Below are positions 33,619-41,415 of a stretch of DNA of 64,000 nucleotides, piece by piece. Positions within the stretch are counted from its first letter, which is position 1, and each line of letters begins with the position of its first letter. Both the position numbers and the translations under genes were made by a program. The notes under the pieces are model-generated. The model was not told the DNA's origin, searched no databases, and saw nothing but the letters and a program-made list of their open reading frames with translations. Source of the stretch: Owenweeksia sp048267305 (GTDB lineage Bacteria; Bacteroidota; Bacteroidia; Flavobacteriales; Schleiferiaceae). The stretch covers positions 1-64,000 of the forward strand of contig JBLWXT010000016.1 of assembly GCA_048267305.1 (NCBI GenBank). Direction: 5' to 3'.

Positions 33619-34950
33619 ATGAAGATGAAAAAGTTAATAATGTTAAGTGTGGGGTTTAGCCTGATGGCAGCCCCGGTATTTGCACAGCCCGATGATCAGA
33701 AAAAGAAGGAGGATGTGGAAATTCAGATAGATGGAAATAAAGTGACTATTGAGGCAGAGGATTTTGAGGGACTGTCAGCCATAGACCTTAACACCATAAT
33801 AAGGGAAGTAACTAAGCAAGCCACAAAAATTCAGCAGCAGCAGCAGGAGCTTTTGGCCAAAGTTGATAAACAGCTGGCCAATGGTGAGATTACTGAAGAG
33901 GAAGCCGAGGAAATGCGCGATAAAATAAATGAACGCACCGAGGAAAACATGGAAATGATAGGTGAGCTGATGGAAGCCTGGGGCGAGACATACGAAGCAA
34001 AAATGGAAGCCTGGGGTGAAGAATATGAAGCTAGATTAGAAGCTTGGGAGGCCGAGATGGACGAACGTACAAAAAAGGACGGTTCGGCCGCTACCATGCC
34101 GCCACTACCGCCAATGCCGCCAATGCCCCCTGCAGGAGAAAGCAGCAGCAAAGGCCAGAAAATTATCATTAACGAAGATGGAATAGTTATTAAAAAAGGT
34201 GACGATGGAGAAGAGCCTTTTGCATGGAAGTTTAATGAGGATAACGATGACGATAATGAGGATGAAGGCACTTCGGATGAGGATGGAAACACTACCGAAA
34301 AGAAAAAGAGTATCGAAAGAACTATAGGATATGGAACTATTAACCTTGGTTTTAATCAACAATTGGCTGGCGGTACAGATTTTATAAGCAACGGCCCCGA
34401 GGAACTTGACTTTTGGAGATCACGTGAGTTTAACTTGGGTTTTGGTGGTAAAACAAGAATAGGAAGCCCCTACAGCAAACTATATGTACTATATGGAGCC
34501 GAGTTTAGCTGGCATGGTTTCCGCCTGAATAATAACAATTTGCTTATGCAAAATGCCGACTCAGCCTATATCGGATCGGGGATGGACACCACGCGTTCCA
34601 TAGATCGTTCTTCCTATCACATTGCTTACTTCACTGTACCTGTAATGCTGCAGCTTGATTTTAGTAAACTTGGCAAAACGGATGAGTCATTTACCCTTGG
34701 TGTGGGAGGTTATGCCGGTGTGCGCCTTGGAGCCAAAAGAAAACTGGAATTCAACAGCCCCGCCTATGATGATGGTGAAGAAAAAATCAAGGACGACTTT
34801 TTTACTGAACAATTCCGCTATGGCTTGATGGCACAGGTAGGTTGGGATAGTTTTAAAATTACCGCCAAGTATGACCTCAATAATTTCTTTAAGGAAAATG
34901 CCGGGCCTGATTATCAAATGGCCTCAGTAACCTTAGGGTTCGTTTTCTAG
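33619..34950 (+). CDS. Outer-membrane beta-barrel protein with N-terminal coiled coil
   Basis: 443 aa from ATG at 33619 (signal peptide KKLIMLSVGFSLMAAPVFAQ); an in-frame TTG five codons earlier is less likely. After a conserved-looking DVEIQIDGNKVTIEAED strand comes a coiled coil with three 11-residue repeats (MEAWGETYEAK, MEAWGEEYEAR, LEAWEAEMDER), then DGSA and a run of MPPLPPMPPMPP, an acidic linker, and a ~200-residue beta barrel ending in the outer-membrane signature MASVTLGFVF. Probably periplasm-spanning. It completes the ECF sigma operon and is followed by a terminator. Confidence 0.75.
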   Translation: MKMKKLIMLSVGFSLMAAPVFAQPDDQKKKEDVEIQIDGNKVTIEAEDFEGLSAIDLNTIIREVTKQATKIQQQQQELLAKVDKQLANGEITEEEAEEMRDKINERTEENMEMIGELMEAWGETYEAKMEAWGEEYEARLEAWEAEMDERTKKDGSAATMPPLPPMPPMPPAGESSSKGQKIIINEDGIVIKKGDDGEEPFAWKFNEDNDDDNEDEGTSDEDGNTTEKKKSIERTIGYGTINLGFNQQLAGGTDFISNGPEELDFWRSREFNLGFGGKTRIGSPYSKLYVLYGAEFSWHGFRLNNNNLLMQNADSAYIGSGMDTTRSIDRSSYHIAYFTVPVMLQLDFSKLGKTDESFTLGVGGYAGVRLGAKRKLEFNSPAYDDGEEKIKDDFFTEQFRYGLMAQVGWDSFKITAKYDLNNFFKENAGPDYQMASVTLGFVF

Positions 34951-34976
34951 CCTCTTTTTACTTTTCTATATATCCA

Positions 34977-35005
34977 CCCTCTCGGCCTTGCCGGGAGGGT
35001 TTTTT
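34977..35005 (+). terminator. Rho-independent terminator of the ECF sigma operon
   Basis: CCCTCTCGGC (34977-34986) pairs with GCCGGGAGGG (34990-34999), one T-G wobble, 3-base loop, followed by TTTTTT. It lies 27 bases after the barrel gene stop. Confidence 0.9.
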
Positions 35006-35116
35006 AGTTTCTATATCTTGCCCTGTCACACTGAGTAATAGTAGAAGTACCACACAAAAGTAAATTTTACACCTTCATTCCTAAATCATCTTACATTTAC
35101 CAAAAGCTTATTGCAT

Positions 35117-35869
35117 ATGGGGCTGATTAACCAAATAAAAAACACCATTTTATCAAAACCGTATTTTCTGGTAATTGGAGCCGGACGGGGAGGAACCAGC
35201 CTGCTAACCGCCATGCTGGATTATAATAGTCATCTTGAGGTGGCCCTGGAGCGATTCTCCTTTGATTATCTGCTTGGGCAGAAGATGCCTCCTGAAAAGG
35301 CGAAAATGCTCGATAAACGACTTACATATTTCCAAAAAGCCTGTCAGGATGATGCAAATTTATCTTCCCATTACTGGGGAAATAAAATTACTACCGAGCA
35401 AATCATTGCCTTGCAAGAGTGTGATGGCGCTATCTGGCCCGAGTACCTCGACAGTTTTATTATGGAGGTGATTGGCCTGAAAAGGGTGGTTTATATTGTA
35501 AGGGATGGCCGCAGTTGCGTACAGTCAAAAATGAAAAGAACCGGACAGGACTATGAAACTGCTTTAGCTCGTTGGAAAGGCAGTATTGCGGTTTTGGATC
35601 ACTTTAGTAAACGGAATGTGGATATGCATGTTTGCCGTTATGAAGATCTGGTAAATGAGCCTGGGGAAACCCTTCAGGACATTTGTAAATTTTTGAACGT
35701 GAAATTTGAGGAGCAAATGTTAAAGGGCCCTCAGAACCCTATTATGCCGGCTATATATGCCGGAGAGGCCATCCGGCAAAAGCCGCAAACCAAAACAAAC
35801 TGGCCCGAGCGCTGGACAGAGGATATGAAGGAAGAACTGCTAAAACTTGGATATCTTGATGAAAATTGA
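35117..35869 (+). CDS. Sulfotransferase family protein
   Basis: 250 aa from ATG at 35117; an in-frame TTG two codons upstream is less likely. The 5'-PSB loop FLVIGAGRGGTSLLTAMLD (PAPS 5'-phosphosulfate binding) lies near 18-36 and the 3'-PB region VVYIVRDGRSCVQSKMKR near 120-137. Both are standard for PAPS-dependent sulfotransferases, though many bacterial members act on unknown glycans or lipids. It overlaps the next gene by 11 bases and lies upstream of the HMG-CoA reductase locus on the same strand. Confidence 0.82.
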   Translation: MGLINQIKNTILSKPYFLVIGAGRGGTSLLTAMLDYNSHLEVALERFSFDYLLGQKMPPEKAKMLDKRLTYFQKACQDDANLSSHYWGNKITTEQIIALQECDGAIWPEYLDSFIMEVIGLKRVVYIVRDGRSCVQSKMKRTGQDYETALARWKGSIAVLDHFSKRNVDMHVCRYEDLVNEPGETLQDICKFLNVKFEEQMLKGPQNPIMPAIYAGEAIRQKPQTKTNWPERWTEDMKEELLKLGYLDEN

Positions 35870-36302
35870 AATCAAACCCTTTGAAGATTTGAGCAATCTG
35901 GAGGTATATGAGATACTTTCATTTCGCACCCGGATTTTTGTGGTTGAACAGGAGTGTGCCTATCAGGAAGTGGATAATCACGATCAGGCATCGCTTCATA
36001 TTATAGGAAGACAAAAGAATACCGTTGTGGCCTACTCCAGAATTTGCCCTCCGCAATCCGTATATCCCGAGCCTTCTATTGGTCGTGTGGGCGTGGCAAA
36101 GGAGCATCGCGGAAGAGGTTTTGGTAGAGAAATATTTCAACACGCTGTAGAGCAAACCTTAAAAATACATCCCAATCAAAAGATAAAAATACAGGCGCAA
36201 CTGTACCTTGAGGAATTTTATAAAAGCTTTGGTTTTGTAGCAATATCAAAGCCCTACCCGGATTTTGGAATCCTGCATATCGATATGATTTTATCTCCGT
36301 GA
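35859..36302 (+). CDS. ElaA-like GNAT N-acetyltransferase
   Basis: 147 aa from ATG at 35859 (MKIEIKPFEDL). The sequence LSFRTRIFVVEQECAYQEVD is diagnostic of ElaA-type GNAT proteins, and VGVAKEHRGRGFGREI is the acetyl-CoA pyrophosphate loop (motif A, R/QxxGxG/A). Overlaps the sulfotransferase by 11 bases. Substrate unknown. Confidence 0.85.
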   Translation: MKIEIKPFEDLSNLEVYEILSFRTRIFVVEQECAYQEVDNHDQASLHIIGRQKNTVVAYSRICPPQSVYPEPSIGRVGVAKEHRGRGFGREIFQHAVEQTLKIHPNQKIKIQAQLYLEEFYKSFGFVAISKPYPDFGILHIDMILSP

Positions 36303-36416
36303 GGGAATCCGGAAACAGACCAAAATACTGGTGGGAACGTTTGTAAATCCTGATCTATATCGGTAAAAGGCGCAATTGTTGCCTACACCTCTTTAAGATA
36401 GATGTAAAAGCTCCGT

Positions 36417-36424
36417 TAATTTTG
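36417..36424 (+). promoter_or_regulatory. Promoter -7 element of the HMG-CoA reductase locus
   Basis: TAATTTTG matches TAnnTTTG, with a TTTA at 36392-36395 at 21-base spacing as a plausible -33 box. It lies 67 bases before the HMG-CoA reductase start and probably begins the transcript of the 36.5-38.6 kb genes at least. Confidence 0.6.
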
Positions 36425-36491
36425 ACGAGCTTGATAACAGTGCGCCCCGACCCAACCACCTAGTTGATGCTGGCGTTTAAAAAGTACAACT

Positions 36492-37622
36492 ATGACTCAA
36501 CAATCAACACCAATTGAGCTGGCAAAGGAAAAGCACCCCAAACTAATGGGTTGGGAGTATCTACAGAATGGAACCATATCCCCGGATAGATTTAAGGGCA
36601 ATATTGAAAACCTGGCAGGCCTATGTGTTTTACCAATTGGTATTGCAGGGCCCTTGCTAATAGATGGTGAATATGCCAAAGGCGAGTTTCATATTCCATT
36701 GGCAACAACCGAAGGAGCTTTGGTTGCATCCTACAACAGGGGTTTAAAGGCGGGTTATATGGCTGGCGGCTTTTGGGCCAGGGTGGTGGATGAAGCCACT
36801 CAGCGCTGTCCCCTTTTTAAGTTTGTCAATGCCCAGCAGGCCATCGCTTTCGCGGAATGGGTTTGTGGCCAAATAGAGACTTTTAAAACCATTTCGGCAA
36901 CCGGGAGTAATCATGCTCTTCTTCACTCGGTTAAGCCTTTGCTTGAAGGTAATGAGGTAATCCTGGATTTGACTTTTACCACAGGTGATGCCAGCGGACA
37001 AAATATGGTGACTATCTGCAGCCAAAAGGTGTGCGAGTATATTGATGAACATTCGCCTGTAAAGGCTGATGTGTGGTACATTGAGGGAAATGCTTCTGGT
37101 GATAAAAAGGTTGGATCGCAATCATTAATCCGTACACGCGGCAAAAAGGTAATTGCTGAGGTAACACTTCCGAAAGCAGTGGTAAAAGAGGTGTTAAAAA
37201 GCACACCTGACCGCATGGTTAGGTATTGGCAATCTTCCAGTATGGCTCAAATAAAAACAGGTAGTGTAGGCAATCAAGGGCATATAGCCAATGGACTTAC
37301 AGCCATGTTTTTAGCTACGGGGCAAGATGTGGCCTGTATCACTGAGGCCGTTCAGGCTATCAACAGAATGGAGCTTAACGCCAATGGCGATTTATATGCT
37401 TCCCTCACTCTTCCCAATTTGATTGTAGGTACAGTTGGTGGTGGCACAGGTTTACCCACCCAACAGGAATGCCTTGAAATGATGGATTGCTTTGGAAAAG
37501 GCAAAGCCAAAAAACTGGCTGAAATAATGACGGCACTTGCGCTGGCAGGCGAATTGTCCATTGCAGCAGCTATAGTGGAGGGGCATTTTACCAGCGCACA
37601 CGAACAGCTAGGTCGTAAATGA
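36492..37622 (+). CDS. Class I hydroxymethylglutaryl-CoA reductase
   Basis: 376 aa. All catalytic residues of HMG-CoA reductase are visible: Glu74 in ATTEGALVAS, Lys205/206 in GDKKVGSQ, Asp279 in FLATGQD, His370 in SAHEQLG. The motifs LPIGIAGPL, TTGDASGQNM and VGTVGGGTGLPTQQ agree best with the class I (eukaryote/archaea-type, NADPH) enzymes rather than the degradative class II. It makes mevalonate from HMG-CoA. No membrane anchor. No other mevalonate genes are in the window. Its stop overlaps the start of the UbiA gene by 4 bases. Confidence 0.9.
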   Translation: MTQQSTPIELAKEKHPKLMGWEYLQNGTISPDRFKGNIENLAGLCVLPIGIAGPLLIDGEYAKGEFHIPLATTEGALVASYNRGLKAGYMAGGFWARVVDEATQRCPLFKFVNAQQAIAFAEWVCGQIETFKTISATGSNHALLHSVKPLLEGNEVILDLTFTTGDASGQNMVTICSQKVCEYIDEHSPVKADVWYIEGNASGDKKVGSQSLIRTRGKKVIAEVTLPKAVVKEVLKSTPDRMVRYWQSSSMAQIKTGSVGNQGHIANGLTAMFLATGQDVACITEAVQAINRMELNANGDLYASLTLPNLIVGTVGGGTGLPTQQECLEMMDCFGKGKAKKLAEIMTALALAGELSIAAAIVEGHFTSAHEQLGRK

Positions 37623-38560
37623 AAACCCACCCCAAACATAACAATGCTCCATTGCTCAAAAGGCTATGGCTGTATCAGCTTGAGCGGTTTAATATTTTTC
37701 AGAACGGGCTCATAATCGCGGCATTTACATTTTCCGCAGTTTCCTATTCGCGGCTAAGCCGTGGAGAGCAAAGCTTTATAGCCTGGAAGGATTTTCTTCC
37801 CGGCCTGTACATTGTTTACACCACATTTTTTCTACTTCGCATTTTAGATGAGCATAAGGATGCTCAGAATGACAAGGCTTATCGTGGCTACCTCCCAGTG
37901 CCACGTGGTTTGGTTTCCCTAAAGGAATTGAAAGTACTGGGATGGATTCTCTTCGCTTCTCAATTAGTGGTGATTGCCCTGTTTCAGATTCCACTTTGGT
38001 GGCTGTATGCCATTTGTATTGTCTATCTCTTATTGATGACGGTGGAATTTTTCATTCCCGAATGGCTCCGCGATAGACCGGTTTGGTACATGGTTAGCCA
38101 CATGCCGATAATCCCCCTGGTGGATTTATACTCCAGCGGGCTGGATTGGAAACTTGGCGAAGCCGGATTTCACAATACCCTTCTTATTTTTCTTGGCGTT
38201 TCATTTTTCAACGGAATGGTGCTGGAGGTAGGTCGTAAAATCAGAATTCCCGAACATGAGGAACCAGGAATATTGACTTTCAGTAAAACCCTAGGCCCAA
38301 AGCAGGCTGCCTGGCTTTGGATTTTGCTTTTGAGTGTAACTTTTGGTTTGGCAATTTGGGCCATACAGGCTGCCGAACTCGGCTGGGTTTCTCAAGGGCT
38401 GCTTATATTCTTTTATGCCGCGACAATCATTCCTGCACTTCTGTTTATCAAAAAACCAAGGCAAAAGCTGGAGAAGTACATCGAGAACTCCGCAGGACTT
38501 TGGACCCTTTTTATGTATTTGATTTTGGGTGGAATACCAATGTTAATAGCGGCATTATGA
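37619..38560 (+). CDS. UbiA family prenyltransferase-like membrane protein
   Basis: 313 aa, about nine transmembrane helices. The first aspartate-rich motif is D77-x3-D81-x3-D85 in RILDEHKDAQND, followed by a basic YRGYLPVPRGLVSLKEL loop as in UbiA enzymes. The second Asp motif is degenerate (EVGRKIRIPEHEE), so substrate or chemistry may differ from quinone or heme prenyltransferases. Translational coupling (4-base overlap) with class I HMG-CoA reductase ties it to isoprenoid supply. Confidence 0.75.
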   Translation: MKTHPKHNNAPLLKRLWLYQLERFNIFQNGLIIAAFTFSAVSYSRLSRGEQSFIAWKDFLPGLYIVYTTFFLLRILDEHKDAQNDKAYRGYLPVPRGLVSLKELKVLGWILFASQLVVIALFQIPLWWLYAICIVYLLLMTVEFFIPEWLRDRPVWYMVSHMPIIPLVDLYSSGLDWKLGEAGFHNTLLIFLGVSFFNGMVLEVGRKIRIPEHEEPGILTFSKTLGPKQAAWLWILLLSVTFGLAIWAIQAAELGWVSQGLLIFFYAATIIPALLFIKKPRQKLEKYIENSAGLWTLFMYLILGGIPMLIAAL

Positions 38561-38646
38561 AAAATAAAGTGGCGAAAAACTACAATAACTACGAGGGAAT
38601 ACGCCTGATTTCTCATGTAGACTTTTTACCCCGGAGGGGCGAGTGA
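38557..38646 (+). CDS. Possible 29-aa small ORF coupled to the UbiA gene
   Basis: The ATG overlaps the UbiA stop codon (ATGA), giving MKNKVAKNYNNYEGIRLISH and 9 further residues before TGA. The overlap is the same arrangement as real coupled genes nearby, but the short length and lack of any recognisable motif leave it doubtful. Confidence 0.25.
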   Translation: MKNKVAKNYNNYEGIRLISHVDFLPRRGE

Positions 38647-38720
38647 GGGAGTCAATATTAACGGTTTTCTATTGACATTGCACCCGGCTGGAGTGCTGGC
38701 AGGATTACAGAGGAATATAC

Positions 38721-38738
38721 CTTAGTGCCTTTGTGGCC
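38721..38738 (+). repeat. 18-nt dispersed repeat, copy 1
   Basis: CTTAGTGCCTTTGTGGCC, 18 bases before the dikinase start. Identical copies occur at 41364-41381 and 43135-43152, each just upstream of a gene. Confidence 0.85.
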
Positions 38739-38755
38739 CTTTAAAAGAAGTTGAT

Positions 38756-41257
38756 TTGAAAGAAAAACAAGTTCAAAATATCAACCGCCTTGGCGGAAAA
38801 GGTGCTCACCTTACATGGATGAGGGAGCAAGGCTTCCCTGTGCCGGATTTTATTGTTATCCCGGTTGAGGATGTTAAAGACGAGCTTGATAGGGAATTGA
38901 ATCAATTTCTTTCCAATCAGGGAGGTAGTGACTTTGCCGTGCGCTCCTCCGCAACTGTAGAAGATGGCGAGTCAAAATCCTATGCCGGGCAGTTTAAAAG
39001 CTTTTTGCACGTAAGTGCGAATGAAGTATTGGATAAAATACAGGCGGTTCACGCTTCCGCGGAAAGCGAAGGCATAAAACGCTACCACGGAGAGCAGGCT
39101 GTAAAAATGGCTGTAGTTGTTCAAAAGATGATTGCCGCAGAGGTGTCGGGAGTAATTTTTGGGATGAACCCCGTGAGCGGAAATCGGGAGGAAACGGTGA
39201 TTTCGGCAACTTATGGCTTGGGTGAAGGGCTCGTTTCCGGTGATTTGGATGCTGATACATTCACTTACAACAAAAACGTATGGACCAGCCAAACAGCTGC
39301 TAAAACCGAGAAATTGGTTTTTGACGGACATCAAGTTAAAAAGCATGAAGTTGACGAAGGGTTAAGGAGGAAAGCCTGTCTTGATGAAAGTCAATTAAAC
39401 GAGTTACGTGCACTTTCAGATTCGCTTAAGGAAAAGCTTGGAGCACCCCAGGATATTGAGTTTTGCTACAGAGGGAAAAAACTGTTTCTGCTGCAAACCC
39501 GCCCTATTACAGGACATCAAACTCAAAACCGAAAAATCTGGGACAACAGTAACATTATTGAATCCTATCCTGGTGTAACCACGCCACTTACTTTTTCCTT
39601 TATCCTTAGGATGTACCACGCGGTGTATGAACAGCTCACAATTTTAATGGGAGTGCCCGCCAAGAAAGTGGAGCGCAATCAGGAGATTTATGCCAATATG
39701 CTGGGGCTACTGCGAGGACGGGTTTATTACAACCTCATAAACTGGTATAAGGCGCTGGCCATGGTTCCGGGCTTTCAGCTCAATGCCCGCTTTATGGAAA
39801 AGATGATGGGTACCTCAGAGACTTTTGATTTGCCCGAAAGTGCAAAGGACACCGCCTGGCAAACCAAAAAGCAGTTTGTGGTGTCCATCGTTAAGCTCAT
39901 TGCAGCTTATCGCAGATTGCCATCGGAGACCATAAAATTTCAGGCTCACCTAAATGGAGTTATGGACCGATATGAGTCCATGGAAATGGAGAAGCTTACG
40001 GGCTGGGAACTGCTGGAAAAAATTGAGGATTATCAGGAGGTATTGCTCAAGCAATGGAAGGCGCCTCTGGTGAACGACTTTTTTGCCATGATCTATTTTG
40101 GGATGTACCAAAAAAGTATTGAGAAATGGTACACGGGCGATTATCAGCATATACACAACGATTTGCTGATTGGAAGCAGCGATATTATTTCAGCCGAACC
40201 CATTCGCTTTTTTAGAGAAGTGGATGAAGCCATCCGCCAACAGCCAAAAGTGGTGGAAATGATGAAAAGGCTTTCTCCACAGCAGGCTTATGAAGAATTG
40301 CAAAAAGAGGAGTGGAGCAACATTTGGAAAATTATTGAGGCCTACTTGCAGCGCTTTGGTGACCGTGCGGTTGGTGAGCTGAAACTGGAGACAGAGACCT
40401 TTCGCCAAAATCCTGCATTGTTGGTTCAACGCATTCAGGAAAACCTAAATCATGAGCCACGTAAAAAGGCAAGTGAGGAACGGTTTGACATTCGGGCGAA
40501 AGCCGAAAAGGAGCTTTTTGGAAATGTGAAAGGACGGCTGAAAAAAAGACTCTTGAAGTATCTTTTGAAAAACACCAGAAGGTTGGTGAGCAACCGCGAG
40601 AATCTTCGCTATGAAAGGACGCGCGCCTTTGGGATGATGCGAAGGCTGGTTTTGTCTATGGGCGAAAAGATGCATAAAACCGGACTTCTGAATCAGACGC
40701 GTGATATCTTTTATCTGGAGGAAAATGAGATTTTCAACTACTTAAAGGGAACGGCCACAACTGTAAGTCTTAAAGAGTTGGTAGATCTGCGTAAAGCAGA
40801 GTTTGATGAGTATAAAAATGACGACTTGCTACCTGAGCGCATTGAGACATTGGGTTGGATTTATCCAGAGTTAAGATCGGCTAAGGCCTCTGTTGGCGAT
40901 GGAGAACTGAGTGGACTGCCATGCTGCGCGGGAGTTGTAAGGGCCAAAGTGCGCGTGATCCGCGATCCTGCAGAAGCCGCAGGACTGAATGGCGAAATAT
41001 TGGTTACTTCGAGCACTGACCCGGGCTGGATAAGCTTGTTTTATGGCGCTGCCGGAATATTGGTGGAGCGCGGCAGCTTGCTGAGTCATTCGGCCATCGT
41101 TTCGCGTGAAATGGGCATCCCATGTATTGTATCCGTAAAGGGATTGATGGCTACCTTAAAGGATGGTGATGAGGTGGAAATGAACGGTAGCACGGGGGAG
41201 ATACACCTCACCCCCCGGCCCCCTCTCCTAAAGGAAGAGGGGGAGGCGAAATGCTAA
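38756..41257 (+). CDS. PEP-synthase-like dikinase with rifampin-phosphotransferase architecture
   Basis: 833 aa, TTG start. The N-terminal ATP-grasp (PPDK_N) domain runs ~1-255 (FAVRSSATVEDGESKSYAGQ, FGMNPVSGNREETVISATYG, LLQTRPITGHQ). The central ~450 residues are helical and match no PEP-binding TIM barrel. The C-terminal swivelling phosphohistidine domain (~735-815) carries His778 in GSLLSHSAIVSREMGIP. ATP-grasp, helical substrate domain, then C-terminal His domain is the order of rifampin phosphotransferase, not of PEP synthase, so it likely phosphorylates a small molecule. The last ~14 residues are encoded by an intergenic-type repeat. Confidence 0.82.
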   Translation: MKEKQVQNINRLGGKGAHLTWMREQGFPVPDFIVIPVEDVKDELDRELNQFLSNQGGSDFAVRSSATVEDGESKSYAGQFKSFLHVSANEVLDKIQAVHASAESEGIKRYHGEQAVKMAVVVQKMIAAEVSGVIFGMNPVSGNREETVISATYGLGEGLVSGDLDADTFTYNKNVWTSQTAAKTEKLVFDGHQVKKHEVDEGLRRKACLDESQLNELRALSDSLKEKLGAPQDIEFCYRGKKLFLLQTRPITGHQTQNRKIWDNSNIIESYPGVTTPLTFSFILRMYHAVYEQLTILMGVPAKKVERNQEIYANMLGLLRGRVYYNLINWYKALAMVPGFQLNARFMEKMMGTSETFDLPESAKDTAWQTKKQFVVSIVKLIAAYRRLPSETIKFQAHLNGVMDRYESMEMEKLTGWELLEKIEDYQEVLLKQWKAPLVNDFFAMIYFGMYQKSIEKWYTGDYQHIHNDLLIGSSDIISAEPIRFFREVDEAIRQQPKVVEMMKRLSPQQAYEELQKEEWSNIWKIIEAYLQRFGDRAVGELKLETETFRQNPALLVQRIQENLNHEPRKKASEERFDIRAKAEKELFGNVKGRLKKRLLKYLLKNTRRLVSNRENLRYERTRAFGMMRRLVLSMGEKMHKTGLLNQTRDIFYLEENEIFNYLKGTATTVSLKELVDLRKAEFDEYKNDDLLPERIETLGWIYPELRSAKASVGDGELSGLPCCAGVVRAKVRVIRDPAEAAGLNGEILVTSSTDPGWISLFYGAAGILVERGSLLSHSAIVSREMGIPCIVSVKGLMATLKDGDEVEMNGSTGEIHLTPRPPLLKEEGEAKC

Positions 41258-41333
41258 AGTTTTGGGGTTAAACTCACACAGAGTCGCACCCACTCTGTCA
41301 CCCCTCTCCCGTGGGAGAGGGGCCGGGGGTGAG
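41207..41333. repeat. Inverted GC-rich repeat pair overlapping the dikinase 3' end
   Basis: CTCACCCCCCGGCCCCCTCT at 41207-41226 and its near reverse complement (GAGAGGGGCCGGGGGTGAG, 41315-41333) form a pair with one- or two-base differences. The left copy is translated as part of the dikinase C-terminus (LTPRPPLLKEEG). This is a type of dispersed repeat found in many bacterial genomes, and the pair could fold into a strong hairpin. Confidence 0.8.
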
Positions 41334-41363
41334 GTATATGTGCAAAGGGTAAAAACTTTGTGT

Positions 41364-41381
41364 CTTAGTGCCTTTGTGGCC
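41364..41381 (+). repeat. 18-nt dispersed repeat, copy 2
   Basis: Identical to copy 1, extended upstream by GTGT. A GTG in this repeat (41368) opens the longest frame of the next gene but is not its likely start. Confidence 0.85.
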
Positions 41382-41415
41382 AAAAAAATGGAAAGAATTA
41401 AAGAACAGAAAAAAA

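Noticed and set aside
38756..41257. Ordinary PEP synthase or pyruvate phosphate dikinase
   Set aside because: The phosphohistidine domain is at the C-terminus and no PEP-binding barrel follows it, unlike PPS and PPDK.
41368..41415. GTG start giving a 16-residue longer BtaA-like protein
   Set aside because: The GTG lies inside a dispersed repeat present at two other places, and the extension is low-complexity Lys-rich sequence.
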